Below are positions 34,646 to 45,143 of a stretch of 64,000 nucleotides of DNA, one piece after another. Origin of the DNA: Bacillota bacterium. GTDB taxonomy: Bacteria > Bacillota > Clostridia > Tissierellales > Gottschalkiaceae. The notes beneath the pieces are model-generated. The model had not been told where the DNA came from, made no database searches, and worked only from the letters and a program-made list of their open reading frames with translations. The DNA lies in the NCBI GenBank assembly GCA_023420895.1, contig JAEZUY010000002.1:34239-98238 (forward strand), read 5' to 3'. Numbering within the stretch: the first letter of the stretch is position 1; every line of letters starts with the position of its first letter. A program made the position numbers and the translations under genes.

Positions 34646-34811
34646 TTGAATTCCTCCCAGATGTTCATAAAAAACGTAATTGCCTATCCCTTTGATTATA
34701 TCACATAAAAATTCTAAAATTAAATAAAAATATAACAGACACTTGAAAACCTTATAATTAACGAATAAAATTAGATATATAGACAAAAAAATTCGATAAA
34801 TGAGGATTGCC

Positions 34812-35618
34812 ATGAAATATAAAAGAAATGAAAGAATAGGAGCTTTAGCATATACGCTCACTAACAATCCGAACAAGGTGTTCACTTATAATTACTTTAC
34901 AGATAAACTTGATGCGGCAAAGTCCACTATAAGTGAGGATATTGTCATTGTTAAGGAGCTTATAGAGAAAATGGAAGTAGGTAATGTCGTGACCATTCCA
35001 GGGGCTTCGGGAGGCGTTAAATACATCCCGAAAATGAACCCGGAACAGGAAGAAAAATTCCTCGATGAGCTTTCAGCAAGATTTTCAGATCCAGAAAGGA
35101 TAATAGTAGGAAAGTTCGTGTTTATGACGGATATTATTTATTCGCCTGAGGTCACAGACAAGATAGGCAGAATATTCGCAAGCAGATTCGCAGATGAGGA
35201 GATAGATTATGTAGTGACAATAGAGACTAAGGGAATCCCTATGGCGTCTATGACAGCAAGAGCTTTAAACGTGCCTCTTGCGGTTATAAGGAAGGAAATA
35301 AAGATAACAGAGGGAGCCACAGTAAATGTCAACTACATGTCGAAGTCTTCAGGGACTATACAGAGTCTGTCTCTTGCGAGAAAGAGCATGAAGGAAAACA
35401 GCAGAGTTTTAGTAATAGATGATTTTATGAGAGGCGGAGGAACGATAGCCGGAATAAAATCTATGATGAAGGAATTCAATTCAGAAGTTGTGGGCATAGG
35501 AGTTCTAATAAGCAAATGCAGTGATGAACTGAAAGCGAAGAATAAAGTAAAATCTCTTCTTGAGCTTGAAGAGATAGATGAAGAGAAAAATATTCTGAAG
35601 ATTGTGCCCAGCAGATAG
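34812..35618 (+). CDS. purR: Pur operon repressor
   Basis: 268 residues. N-terminal winged-helix DNA-binding domain (KRNERIGALAYTLTNNPNKV, KSTISEDI) joined to a phosphoribosyltransferase-like domain with the PRPP loop VLVIDDFMRGGGTI. Represses purine genes when PRPP is low. ATG 34812 after GAGG is favoured over 34800. First gene of the block purR-glmU-prs-pth-mfd; spoVG, normally found between purR and glmU in spore formers, is absent. Confidence 0.95.
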   Translation: MKYKRNERIGALAYTLTNNPNKVFTYNYFTDKLDAAKSTISEDIVIVKELIEKMEVGNVVTIPGASGGVKYIPKMNPEQEEKFLDELSARFSDPERIIVGKFVFMTDIIYSPEVTDKIGRIFASRFADEEIDYVVTIETKGIPMASMTARALNVPLAVIRKEIKITEGATVNVNYMSKSSGTIQSLSLARKSMKENSRVLVIDDFMRGGGTIAGIKSMMKEFNSEVVGIGVLISKCSDELKAKNKVKSLLELEEIDEEKNILKIVPSR

Positions 35619-35633
35619 GAGAGGAGAAAAAAT

Positions 35634-37022
35634 ATGTTAGTTTCGATAATATTAGCAGCAGGAGAAGGTTCTAGAATGAAATCAAACCTTCCGAAATGCG
35701 CTCACAAAGTATGCGGAAAAGCGCTTATAAACCACGTAGTTGATTCAGCAGTTGAAGCAGGTGTAGAAAAAAATGTAGTAATAGTCGGACATAAAGCTGA
35801 AATAGTTGAGAATGAAATAATACAGAAAGACAAAGTTGTAACGGCTCTTCAGCCAGTAGGAGACGATGCTCCTTATGGAACAGGATTCGCTGTAAAACAG
35901 GGAGAAAAAGAGTTTGAAGACGGAGACACAGTAGTAGTTCTATGCGGAGACACTCCTCTTATAAGAGCAAATACTGTAAAAGAGCTTATGGAATTCCATG
36001 ATGAGGGAGAATTCGATGTTACAGTTCTTACTTCTGAATTTGACGACCCTACTGGATACGGAAGAATAATAAGAGATGATTCTGATAAAGTCGTAGGAAT
36101 AGTTGAACAGAAAGACGCTTCTGAAGAGCAGAGAAAAGTCAAAGAAGTTAATTCAGGAATATACTGTTTTAAAGGAGCGGTTCTGAGAGATATTCTTGGA
36201 AGACTTGATAATGACAATGCTCAGGGAGAGTATTATATAACTGACGCTGTTGAAATAGTTAACGGAGACGGCGGAAAAGTTGGAGGATTTAAAGTTTCAG
36301 ATAACGGAGAAATTCAGGGAATAAACTCTAAAGTTCAGCTTGCAGAGGCTGAAAAAGTCATGAGAAACAGAATAAACAGAAAAGCTATGGAAGAAGGAGC
36401 TATACTCATAGATCCTGACAGCACTTATATATCAGAGGAAGCAGTTATAGGAAGAGATACAGTTATATATCCCGGAGTATTTATAGAAGGGAAGACTTTA
36501 ATAGGAGAAAACTGTCTGATAGGAAACAATACTAAGATAAAAGATTCAGAAATAGCTGACAATGTGGAGATACAGAACTCTACGATAGTTGAAAGCAGCG
36601 TAGGAAAGAACACTAAAATAGGTCCTTACGCTTATCTGAGACCGAACAGCTGTCTTGGAGAGAACATAAAAATAGGAGATTTCGTTGAAGTTAAGAATTC
36701 TAAGATAGGCAATGGAACTAAAGCTTCGCACTTAGCTTATATAGGAGATGCTGAAGTAGGCGAAAATGTAAATGTAGGATGCGGAGTTGTATTCGTAAAC
36801 TATGACGGAGCTAAAAAATGCAAAGTTGAAGTTGGAGACAATGTATTTATAGGCTGCAACAGCAACTTAGTTTCTCCTGTTAAGATAAATTCACACACAT
36901 ATATAGCGGCAGGATCCACTATAACTGAAGAAGTTAAGGAAAACAGCCTTGCTATAGCTAGAGCAAGACAGGTTGAAAAAGCTGACTGGGTTATAAAAAA
37001 AGGAATAAGAAAAGATAAATAG
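35634..37022 (+). CDS. glmU: Bifunctional GlcNAc-1-P uridyltransferase / GlcN-1-P acetyltransferase
   Basis: 462 residues. Makes UDP-GlcNAc for peptidoglycan. N-terminal nucleotidyltransferase with [15 protein letters not shown] and GDTPLI; C-terminal left-handed beta-helix with hexapeptide repeats (from about residue 250) and the acetyltransferase region [12 protein letters not shown]. Directly follows purR (15 bp). Confidence 0.97.
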   Translation: MLVSIILAAGEGSRMKSNLPKCAHKVCGKALINHVVDSAVEAGVEKNVVIVGHKAEIVENEIIQKDKVVTALQPVGDDAPYGTGFAVKQGEKEFEDGDTVVVLCGDTPLIRANTVKELMEFHDEGEFDVTVLTSEFDDPTGYGRIIRDDSDKVVGIVEQKDASEEQRKVKEVNSGIYCFKGAVLRDILGRLDNDNAQGEYYITDAVEIVNGDGGKVGGFKVSDNGEIQGINSKVQLAEAEKVMRNRINRKAMEEGAILIDPDSTYISEEAVIGRDTVIYPGVFIEGKTLIGENCLIGNNTKIKDSEIADNVEIQNSTIVESSVGKNTKIGPYAYLRPNSCLGENIKIGDFVEVKNSKIGNGTKASHLAYIGDAEVGENVNVGCGVVFVNYDGAKKCKVEVGDNVFIGCNSNLVSPVKINSHTYIAAGSTITEEVKENSLAIARARQVEKADWVIKKGIRKDK

Positions 37023-37114
37023 AAGATAAATACCTCTATCTCTTGACTACTGCGCTTTTAACTAGGATAATTAGAGATAAGGAAATAGTTCAAAGCAATT
37101 TTAGGGGGGTAATT

Positions 37115-38062
37115 ATGAATATAGGTAGCGGTATAGTAAAAGTATTTTCAGGAAATGCCAATAAAAAGCTTGCAGAAGACATATGCAAGGAACTGGGCAT
37201 GGAGCTTGGAGAGCTTACAGCAGGACAGTTCAGTGACGGAGAGACTACTGTAGCAATCAATGAAACAGTTAGAGGTGCTGACATATTTATAGTTCAGCCT
37301 ACATGTCCGCCTACAAACGATCATCTTATGGAGCTTCTTATAATAATAGACGCTTTAAGAAGAGCATCTGCAGGAAGAATAAATGCAGTTATTCCGTACT
37401 ACGGATATGCGAGACAGGACAGAAAAGCAAAAGCCAGAGAGCCTATAACTTCAAAGCTTGTTGCAAATCTTATTACAGAAGCAGGAGCTGACAGAGTTAT
37501 AAGCATGGACCTTCATGCGGCTCAGCTTCAGGGATATTTCGATATTCCTCTTGATCACCTTCTTGGAGGACCGATACTTGCAAAACGCTTCAAAGAAATA
37601 ATGAGCGAAGACACTGTAGTAGTGTCGCCTGACGTAGGAGGAGTTCAAAGAGTTAGAAACTTTGCGAATATCCTGGATCTTCCAATAGCGATAATAGAGA
37701 AGAGAAGACCTAAGGCTAATGTTTCTGAAGTTATGAATATAATAGGAGACATAGAAGGAAAAGACGCTATACTAGTTGACGATATGATAGATACGGCAGG
37801 ATCTATAACTAAGGCGGCAGAAGTACTTAAAGAGCGTGGTGCGAAAAGAGTTTTTGCATGCTGTACACACCCTGTTCTTTCAGGACCTGCTATAGAGAGA
37901 ATAGAAAATTCTCCACTGGAAAAAGTGCTGGTTACAGACACTATTCCACTTTCTGAAGAAAAGCAGATAGACAAGATAGAAGTAGTTTCAGTTGCAAGCA
38001 TATTCGCTGAAGCTATAAAGAGAATTTACGAAAACGAATCAGTAAGCGGACTTTTTGATTAA
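37115..38062 (+). CDS. prs: Ribose-phosphate pyrophosphokinase
   Basis: 315 residues. Makes PRPP for nucleotide, His and Trp synthesis. Signatures: [27 protein letters not shown] (ATP site), [13 protein letters not shown] (divalent cation site) and [11 protein letters not shown] (PRPP loop). ATG 37115 has GGGGGG-type SD; the open frame extends 24 codons upstream without similarity. It supplies the ligand of the neighbouring PurR. Confidence 0.97.
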   Translation: MNIGSGIVKVFSGNANKKLAEDICKELGMELGELTAGQFSDGETTVAINETVRGADIFIVQPTCPPTNDHLMELLIIIDALRRASAGRINAVIPYYGYARQDRKAKAREPITSKLVANLITEAGADRVISMDLHAAQLQGYFDIPLDHLLGGPILAKRFKEIMSEDTVVVSPDVGGVQRVRNFANILDLPIAIIEKRRPKANVSEVMNIIGDIEGKDAILVDDMIDTAGSITKAAEVLKERGAKRVFACCTHPVLSGPAIERIENSPLEKVLVTDTIPLSEEKQIDKIEVVSVASIFAEAIKRIYENESVSGLFD

Positions 38063-38095
38063 ATTTAATTCGTATCAGAAAGGCGGAGAACAGAT

Positions 38096-38656
38096 TTGTA
38101 TTTAATTGCAGGACTTGGAAATCCCGGAAACAGATATTCGGGAACCAAACATAATGTAGGTTTCGCCGCAGTGGATTATCTTGCAGATAAATATAATGTC
38201 AAGATAAACAAGATAAAGTTTAAATCTCTTTACGGGGAGATGAATATAAACGGCGAGAAAGTGCTGCTTATGAAGCCGCAGACTTTCATGAACAACAGCG
38301 GGGAATCTATAAGAGAAGTTAAAGAATATTTCAAAATACCGGTTGAGAATATAATAATAATTCAGGATGATATAGATCTTGAACCGGGAAAACTGAGACT
38401 TAGAAGAAAAGGAAGTGCAGGAAGCCACAACGGTCTTAAATCTATAATATATCTTCTTCAGGATGAAAAGTTTCCTAGAGTGAAGATAGGAATAGGAAAG
38501 CAGAGACCGGGACAGGATCTTGCAGAATACGTTCTTTCAGGCTTCAGAAAAGAAGAAGCGGATATTATAAAAGAAGCTGTTGAGACTGCAGGAGATGCGG
38601 CTGTTTCCATAGTTTCAGACGGAATAGACAAAGCTATGAACAGATACAACAGCTAG
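38096..38656 (+). CDS. pth: Peptidyl-tRNA hydrolase
   Basis: 186 residues. Recycles peptidyl-tRNA released from stalled ribosomes. AGLGNPGNRYSGTKHNVGF at the start contains the catalytic His, followed by MKPQTFMNNSGESI and GSAGSHNGLKSI. Starts at TTG 38096, 9 nt after AAAGGCGG. Confidence 0.96.
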   Translation: MYLIAGLGNPGNRYSGTKHNVGFAAVDYLADKYNVKINKIKFKSLYGEMNINGEKVLLMKPQTFMNNSGESIREVKEYFKIPVENIIIIQDDIDLEPGKLRLRRKGSAGSHNGLKSIIYLLQDEKFPRVKIGIGKQRPGQDLAEYVLSGFRKEEADIIKEAVETAGDAAVSIVSDGIDKAMNRYNS

Positions 38657-38735
38657 TTAGAATTTCATATATTAAATTAAGCCTAGGACGGATGTTCTGG
38701 GCTTATGGAGTTTATAGAAAAAAAGAGGTGAGGAG

Positions 38736-41700
38736 ATGGAGAAAAGCGGACTGATTGAAAAGTCAGAAAGTTTTAAAAAGCTTGCGTATACTCTTGAAAG
38801 GGAAATAACCCCGGTTGCTGTATCAGGGATGATTTCAGAGAGCTTCACACATCTTGTCAGAGCTCTTAAATCAGAAACCGATACACAAATTCTCATTCTC
38901 GCCAGAGACGGATACAGAGCTAAAAAAATAAGAGACGATTTGGAAGTTTTAGGAGTTAATGCCGGAATATATCTGAAAAAAGATATAATGTTCTATGATA
39001 TAGAAGCATCGAGCAGAGAATATCTTTACGACAGAATAAAAATACTCAGAAAGCTTTCTGAAGGGAAGAACGAGGTAGTTGTAGCTTCCGTAGAGGCGCT
39101 TTTTGACAAGGTGGACAGCCCTGAAAACTTCAGGGAGTACAGAATAGAGCTTAAGACGGGAGAAGAATATGAATTAGACAGTATAGTTAAAAAGCTTGTA
39201 GATATAGGCTATGAAAGAGTCGGAATGATTGAAGGAAAAGGACAGTTTGCTCAGCGTGGAGGAATTCTCGATATTTTTCCTGTGGATTTCGAAGATCCTG
39301 TCAGGATTGAATTCTTTGATGTGGAGATAGATTCTATAAGAATTTTTGATGCCGCAAGTCAGAGATCGAAAGAAAATATAGACAGAGTGACTGTCGAATC
39401 GGCTGAAGAGATACATCTTTCTTCTGAAGACAGAGAGAGTATAAAGAAAAATCTGGAGAAAAAACTGAAAGAGTCGGAAAAAAAGTTTTCAAGTGACGAA
39501 AATCTAAGCCATATATATGAAAAACTGAAAGATAAGTTCCTATTGTATATAGAAAAACTGGAAAATGGAATGAGCATAGACAACAAAGAAATGGTGATTC
39601 CGTTTGCAGACAGAAAGTTTTCAGGGATTACAGAATATTTAAAGGAAGACTCTATAGTCATATTTGAAGACGGTCCGAGAACTGAAGAGAGTTTCAGAAA
39701 TTATCTGGAGAATTTTGAAGATGAAATAAAAGACTATTCAGAGGCGGGGGAGGTTTTTCCTGAACATATAGATGCGATTAACAGCAGAGAAAACGTTACC
39801 ACAAATCTAAAAAAGAGAAAGATAGTTCTTACGAGCAATCTGATGAGGACAGGAAGACTTTTCAGAGTTAAGGAGAAGATAAGCTTTTACACTAAAGCTA
39901 TAATGAACTATCAGGGCGATATAAATCTTTTTAAAGAAGATATGGAGCATCAGCTTTCGACAGGCAAGAAACCGTTTGTATTTGCAGAAAACAAGGAAAA
40001 AGCTGAAAATCTGGTTCAGGATATGTTCAACTTAGGTCTTGAAGCAGTATACAGAGAAAATTTTGAAACACCTGAAAGAGGAATTTCAGTGAATCCGTAT
40101 ACAATACCTAAAGGGTTTGAAATCATGGATACAGATACGATTCTGATAGCATATAAGGATATTTTCGGAGCCAAGAAAAAGAAGAAGAGATTTAAGGTGA
40201 AAGGCGCTTCAAAAATAGATTCTTTTACAGATTTGAAAATTGGGGACTATGTAGTTCATGAGAATCATGGAATAGGTAAATATAAAGGGGTAGAACAGCT
40301 GAATGTTCAGGGAGTAAAGAAAGACTATCTTATTATAGAGTATTCCGGTTCAGATAAGCTTTATATTCCTATCGACCAGATGAATCTCGTTCAGAAATAT
40401 ATAGGCTCGGATGCGGAAAGAGTAAAAGTGAACAAGCTGGGAAGCGCGGACTGGACGAGAACTAAGAGCAGAGTCAGAAAATCCATAGAGGACATGGCTG
40501 AAGATCTCATAAAGCTTTATGCTGAAAGAGAAGTCGTGAAAGGACATAAGTATCCTGAAGACACACCTTGGCAGAATCAGTTTGAAGAGCAGTTCCCGTA
40601 TGAAGAGACCGGCGATCAGCTGAGGGCGGCAGAAGAGATAAAATCCGATATGGAAGAAGAAAAGCCTATGGACAGGCTTCTGTGCGGAGATGTAGGATAC
40701 GGCAAAACGGAAGTCGCGTTAAGAGCTGTATTTAAAGCCGTCATGGATAATAAGCAGGTGGCATTTCTAGTGCCGACGACTATTCTTGCAGAACAGCATT
40801 ATCAGACCATGAAGAAGAGGTTTGAAAATTTTCCTATTAAAATAGGATGTCTTAACAGGTTCAGGACGCCTAAAGAGCAGGAGAGAATTAAAGACGCATT
40901 GAGACAGGGAAATATGGATATAGTTGTCGGAACTCACAAACTGCTTTCGAAGAGTATGAAATATAAAGATCTGGGACTTCTCATAATAGATGAGGAGCAG
41001 AGATTCGGAGTAAAACAGAAGGAGACGATAAAAGAGCTCAGAAAGTCTGTAGACGTTCTGACTCTTACAGCGACGCCGATTCCCAGAACACTTCATATGT
41101 CGCTTTCCGGAATAAGAGATATGTCGGTTCTTGAAGAGCCGCCGGGAGAAAGATATCCCATTCAGACGTATGTAGTGGAGTTCAACGAGAATCTCATAAG
41201 AGATGCCGTTCTGAAAGAGATGGCGAGAGGCGGACAGGTGTATATACTCTACAATAAAGTAAGGAGCATGGACAGATTCACAGCCGAAATTCAGAAACTG
41301 ATTCCTGAAGCCAGAGTGGCCTCAGCCCACGGTCAGATGGGTGAGAGAAGGCTTGAAGATATAATGCAGAGATTTCTTGAGAATGAATATGACGTTTTAG
41401 TCTGCACTACTATAATAGAGACGGGGCTCGATATTCCGAATGTGAACACCATAATAATAACTAATGCTGATAAAATGGGTCTTTCACAGCTTTATCAGCT
41501 GAGAGGAAGAGTCGGAAGAAGCAGCAGAATCGCATTTGCATACTTCATGTATGAGAAAGACAGAATGCTCACAGAAGTTTCAGAAAAGAGACTTAAGACT
41601 ATAAAAGAGTTCACTGAATTCGGATCAGGATTCAAGATTGCAATGAGAGACCTTGAAATAAGAGGTGCAGGAAATCTTTTAGGCGCTGAGCAGCATGGCC

Positions 41701-42245
41701 AGATGTCGGCAATAGGATACGACCTATATGTGAAGTTTCTGGATGAAGCGATAAAGAAACTTCAGGGAAAAGAAGAAAAGAGAACTGTAGATACAAATAT
41801 AGATTTAGAAGTGAGCGGATATATAAGAGACTCATATATAAAAGACGAGTATCAGAAAATAGAAGTTTATAAAAAAATATCCTCAATTGAATCCAGAGAG
41901 GACATGAGCAGTCTTATAGACGAGCTGATAGATATATACGGCGATGTTTCAAAAGAAGTAATGAACCTAATATCAATATCGTATATAAAAAATCTCGCCG
42001 GAAGCCAGAATATATCAGCGATAAAGCAGACTGGAAAAAAAGTGAGATTTGAATATGAAAAAGAAACGGATATGCCTGACGGAGTATTTGAATGGCTGAT
42101 TGAAAACTGCAAAGGAAGAGTCCAGTTCGATATGAAGAAAAATCCGGCAGTTATTTACAGTCTTGAAAGCAGTTCAGAGAAGGAAATTCTCAAAGAATTA
42201 ATAGATTTTTTAGAAAATATGAGTAATTTTTCAGCAGAAACATAG
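38736..42245 (+). CDS. mfd: Transcription-repair coupling factor
   Basis: 1169 residues. Releases RNA polymerase stalled at DNA damage and recruits UvrA. N-terminal UvrB-like module (RGGILDIFPV), a CarD-like RNA polymerase interaction domain (IGDYVVHENHGIGKYKGVEQL), RecG-like helicase motifs (LCGDVGYGKTEVALRA, IDEEQRFGVKQKE, TATPIPRTL, QLRGRVGRSSRIAFAY) and the C-terminal TRCF domain. SD AGGTGAGGAG. Confidence 0.97.
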   Translation: MEKSGLIEKSESFKKLAYTLEREITPVAVSGMISESFTHLVRALKSETDTQILILARDGYRAKKIRDDLEVLGVNAGIYLKKDIMFYDIEASSREYLYDRIKILRKLSEGKNEVVVASVEALFDKVDSPENFREYRIELKTGEEYELDSIVKKLVDIGYERVGMIEGKGQFAQRGGILDIFPVDFEDPVRIEFFDVEIDSIRIFDAASQRSKENIDRVTVESAEEIHLSSEDRESIKKNLEKKLKESEKKFSSDENLSHIYEKLKDKFLLYIEKLENGMSIDNKEMVIPFADRKFSGITEYLKEDSIVIFEDGPRTEESFRNYLENFEDEIKDYSEAGEVFPEHIDAINSRENVTTNLKKRKIVLTSNLMRTGRLFRVKEKISFYTKAIMNYQGDINLFKEDMEHQLSTGKKPFVFAENKEKAENLVQDMFNLGLEAVYRENFETPERGISVNPYTIPKGFEIMDTDTILIAYKDIFGAKKKKKRFKVKGASKIDSFTDLKIGDYVVHENHGIGKYKGVEQLNVQGVKKDYLIIEYSGSDKLYIPIDQMNLVQKYIGSDAERVKVNKLGSADWTRTKSRVRKSIEDMAEDLIKLYAEREVVKGHKYPEDTPWQNQFEEQFPYEETGDQLRAAEEIKSDMEEEKPMDRLLCGDVGYGKTEVALRAVFKAVMDNKQVAFLVPTTILAEQHYQTMKKRFENFPIKIGCLNRFRTPKEQERIKDALRQGNMDIVVGTHKLLSKSMKYKDLGLLIIDEEQRFGVKQKETIKELRKSVDVLTLTATPIPRTLHMSLSGIRDMSVLEEPPGERYPIQTYVVEFNENLIRDAVLKEMARGGQVYILYNKVRSMDRFTAEIQKLIPEARVASAHGQMGERRLEDIMQRFLENEYDVLVCTTIIETGLDIPNVNTIIITNADKMGLSQLYQLRGRVGRSSRIAFAYFMYEKDRMLTEVSEKRLKTIKEFTEFGSGFKIAMRDLEIRGAGNLLGAEQHGQMSAIGYDLYVKFLDEAIKKLQGKEEKRTVDTNIDLEVSGYIRDSYIKDEYQKIEVYKKISSIESREDMSSLIDELIDIYGDVSKEVMNLISISYIKNLAGSQNISAIKQTGKKVRFEYEKETDMPDGVFEWLIENCKGRVQFDMKKNPAVIYSLESSSEKEILKELIDFLENMSNFSAET

Positions 42246-42342
42246 TATAATATATTATAATCTGTCAGAGCAGATACTCAGATTCAGCTTGATACACGAT
42301 TAAATGTGATATAATGTTGAATGTAATTATTATGATAAATCG

Positions 42343-42379
42343 AAAGGAGGAGCTGATTTACAATCAGCGTTTACAAAAT
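42343..42379 (+). promoter_or_regulatory. Start region of the prsA-like gene: SD, perfect hairpin, then ATG
   Basis: AAAGGAGG (42343-42350) is followed after 1 nt by GCTGATT-TAC-AATCAGC (42352-42368) and then 11 nt to ATG 42380. With the hairpin folded the effective SD-start spacing is 12 nt; unfolded it is 29. Confidence 0.6.
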
Positions 42380-43471
42380 ATGAAATATAATTTTAAAAAG
42401 AATATAACTAAAGCGCTTGCTGTCAGCATGATAGCCGCTATGATGCTTACAGGATGCGGAGGAAAGACTTTCGCAACAGTTAACGGAGAAGATGTTTCAC
42501 AGGAATCTTATGAAAACTACCTTAACTTTACTTATGCGACTATAGAAGAAACTTACGGAAAAGATATGCTTGACAATGAAATAATGGGCGGAAAAACTGG
42601 AAGAGAGCTTATAAAAGAGCAGGTAAGAGAAGATTTCCCAAGACAGGAAATATTCCGTCAGTATGCAGAAAAGAATAATATAAAGATAGATGAAAAAGAA
42701 TTTGAAAAGAATATGAAAGCTTTCAAAGATTCTTATGAAAAACAGCATAAAGACAAGAAATTTTCTGATTTCCTAAAATCAGCAGGACTTAAAGAGAAAG
42801 ACTTTGAAGAAATAATGAAAGGTGAAATGCTTAAAGCCTCTGTAATGGAGAAACTTATGGAAGACAATGCTCCTACGGATCAGGAGATACAGGAGTATTA
42901 TGATCAGAACAAAGATAATCTTGACACTGTAACAGCAAGCCATATACTTGTTGACACAGAAGAAGAAGCTAAAGAAATATCTGACGCTATAAAAAACGGA
43001 GCGGCTTTCGAAGACTATCTTGAAAGATCTAAAGATGAAGCTTCTAAGGCTCAGAACGGAAGCGTTGGAGAATTCCCAAGACACGGAATGATGGTTGAAG
43101 AATTTTCAGCTGCCGCATTCGGTCTTCAGCCTGGAGAAGTGAGCGATCCGGTTAAGTCAGAATTCGGATACCATATAATAAAAGTGGACGATAAAAAAGA
43201 AGGGTTCGATGCAGTTAAAGAAAATATAGCAGAAGAACTTAAATATCAGAAAGCCGTTCAGGAAATGGAAAAAATAGTAAGCGAAGCAAAAGTTGAATAT
43301 ACTGAAACAAAAGACGACAAAAAAGAAGATAAAAAAGAAGATAAAAAAGACGACAGCAAAAAAGAAGATAAATCAGAAAATAAAGAAGAAAGCAAACCGG
43401 AAGAAAGCGCACAGCCTGCAGATGAAAATCAGCAGAACGGCGCTGAAGAGAATGCAGAAGGAAACAATTAA
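42380..43471 (+). CDS. Foldase lipoprotein, parvulin-type peptidyl-prolyl isomerase (PrsA/SurA-like)
   Basis: About 363 residues. Extracytoplasmic folding factor. Basic N-terminus, signal peptide and lipobox MLTGC; SurA-like N-terminal domain (VNGEDVSQESYENYL...); parvulin domain with TASHILVDTEEEAKEI and GVGEFPRHGMMVEEFSAAAF-like core, ending EFGYHIIKVDD. The last ~55 residues are a low-complexity Lys/Asp/Glu tail, then acidic Asn/Gln-rich. ATG 42380 is the first plausible start for a signal peptide; the only good SD is 29 nt away across a hairpin. Occupies the place after mfd where clostridia keep prsA; spoVT, normally next, is missing. Confidence 0.9.
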   Translation: MKYNFKKNITKALAVSMIAAMMLTGCGGKTFATVNGEDVSQESYENYLNFTYATIEETYGKDMLDNEIMGGKTGRELIKEQVREDFPRQEIFRQYAEKNNIKIDEKEFEKNMKAFKDSYEKQHKDKKFSDFLKSAGLKEKDFEEIMKGEMLKASVMEKLMEDNAPTDQEIQEYYDQNKDNLDTVTASHILVDTEEEAKEISDAIKNGAAFEDYLERSKDEASKAQNGSVGEFPRHGMMVEEFSAAAFGLQPGEVSDPVKSEFGYHIIKVDDKKEGFDAVKENIAEELKYQKAVQEMEKIVSEAKVEYTETKDDKKEDKKEDKKDDSKKEDKSENKEESKPEESAQPADENQQNGAEENAEGNN

Positions 43472-43476
43472 GTTTA

Positions 43477-43499
43477 AAGCCTACTCGCAGAGTAGGCTT
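43477..43499 (+). terminator. Stem-loop after the prsA-like gene
   Basis: Perfect 10-bp AAGCCTACTC/GAGTAGGCTT with loop GCA, but no T-run follows, so it may only be an mRNA-stabilising hairpin. Confidence 0.5.
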
Positions 43500-43534
43500 C
43501 ATAATATTAAATAGAAAAGTTTGGAGGAAGAAAA

Positions 43535-45127
43535 ATGAGTAAAAACTCGTTTCTAAAAGGAGCTGCCATACTTGGAATTGCAGGTATTATGACGAAAGTT
43601 CTAGGGGCTTTTTACAGAATTCCTCTGTCGAATCTCATAGGTACAGAAGGTCTAGGATACTATCAGACGGCTTATCCGCTGTACACACTTCTGGTAACGA
43701 TATCAACAGCAGGTTTTCCTACTGCAATATCTAAGCTTATATCTGAAAAGAGGGCTCTTGAAGACTATAAAGGCGCACAGAAAATCTTCAGAGTTTCATT
43801 TATAGGATTTATTCTGGCAGGGCTGATAACGGCATCCTTTGTAGGACTGTTCAGCAGAAACATAGTCGGATATATGAAGAGTGAAAACGGATATTACGCT
43901 CTCGTAGCATTAGTTCCGGCACTTTTATTTGTTCCGATAATGTCGGCATTCAGAGGATATTTTCAGGGACAGCAGTACATGGTGCCTACCGCAGTTTCTC
44001 AGGTAATAGAGCAGCTGTTCAGAGTGGGTGTAGGACTTACACTTGCGTATTACCTTGCAGGAATCGGACTTCCTGAAGCGGCGGGAGGAGCGTCTTTCGG
44101 AGCTTCAGCAGGTGCTACAGCAGGAATGCTGTTCATAATAATAGTTTATATTGCAAACAGAAAGAGAAGAAACAGAGAAATAGAAAGCAGTAAAGAGTAT
44201 CCTGAGGAAAGTGCTAAAAAGATTACAAAAAACATAATGTCTATAGCGATTCCTATAACTATAGGCGCGTCTATGGTTCCTATAATAAACAACCTGGATA
44301 CTTTCATAATAATGAGAAGACTTGCAGCGGCAGGTTTTTCTAAGCTTGAAGCGGCATCGCTGTTCGGACAGCTTACAGGGAATGCTCAGACTATAATAAA
44401 CTTCCCGCAGGTAATATCGCTTTCGCTTGCGATGAGCCTTGTGCCGGCAATTTCGGATGCGATAACCAGAAAAGACTACGACAGCATGAGAGATGCGACT
44501 AAATCAGGTCTCAGAATGACTATGCTCGTAGGAATGCCTGCAGCAGTGGGAATATTCGTACTTGCAACTCCTATAATGCAGCTTCTGTATTTCAAAAATA
44601 CTGTGGAAGAGCAGATAGGAGCAGGAGCTATGCTTCAAGTGCTTTCAATAAGTCTTATATTCCTTACTATAGTGCAGACGCTCACAGCAGTTCTTCAGGG
44701 TAATGGAAAACCTCTTGTGCCGGTTAGAAATCTGGCATTTGCGGTAATAGTAAAGGCAGTTACGACTTATATTCTAGTAGGAATACCGGCGCTGAATGTA
44801 AAGGGAGCGGCTATAAGTACAGTTCTTACTTATCTTACAGCGGCGACACTGGACTTCATATCGGTTAAAAAAGTTACTAAAGCTAATTTCGATATAGGAA
44901 ATACTTTTATAAAACCTACTTTATGTTCTGTGATAATGGGAATATTCGTGTACTTCTCATTCGAATTGATTCAGAATATAATGAGTTCTAAAATTGCTAC
45001 GGTTGGATCTATAGCAATAGGCGCTGTAGTATATGTAATAGCGCTTCTAGTTTTTAAAGCTGTTACAAGAGAAGATCTAATGATGTTCCCTAAGGGAGAG
45101 AAGATAGCCGATAAACTACATTTATAA
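43535..45127 (+). CDS. Lipid II flippase-type polysaccharide exporter (YabM/SpoVB/MurJ superfamily)
   Basis: 530 residues with about fourteen membrane segments. N-terminal FLKGAAILGIAGIMTKVLGAFYRIPLSNLIG (in part) and AFRGYFQGQQYMVPTAVSQVIEQLFRVGVG (in part) place it in the YabM/SpoVB/Amj-MurJ group of MOP exporters. In this conserved block, the position belongs to spoVB in Clostridium and yabM in Bacillus. Since neighbouring sporulation genes are gone, a vegetative cell-wall role is more likely. SD TTGGAGGAAG. Confidence 0.9.
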   Translation: MSKNSFLKGAAILGIAGIMTKVLGAFYRIPLSNLIGTEGLGYYQTAYPLYTLLVTISTAGFPTAISKLISEKRALEDYKGAQKIFRVSFIGFILAGLITASFVGLFSRNIVGYMKSENGYYALVALVPALLFVPIMSAFRGYFQGQQYMVPTAVSQVIEQLFRVGVGLTLAYYLAGIGLPEAAGGASFGASAGATAGMLFIIIVYIANRKRRNREIESSKEYPEESAKKITKNIMSIAIPITIGASMVPIINNLDTFIIMRRLAAAGFSKLEAASLFGQLTGNAQTIINFPQVISLSLAMSLVPAISDAITRKDYDSMRDATKSGLRMTMLVGMPAAVGIFVLATPIMQLLYFKNTVEEQIGAGAMLQVLSISLIFLTIVQTLTAVLQGNGKPLVPVRNLAFAVIVKAVTTYILVGIPALNVKGAAISTVLTYLTAATLDFISVKKVTKANFDIGNTFIKPTLCSVIMGIFVYFSFELIQNIMSSKIATVGSIAIGAVVYVIALLVFKAVTREDLMMFPKGEKIADKLHL

Positions 45128-45143
45128 CAGGAGATGATAGCAA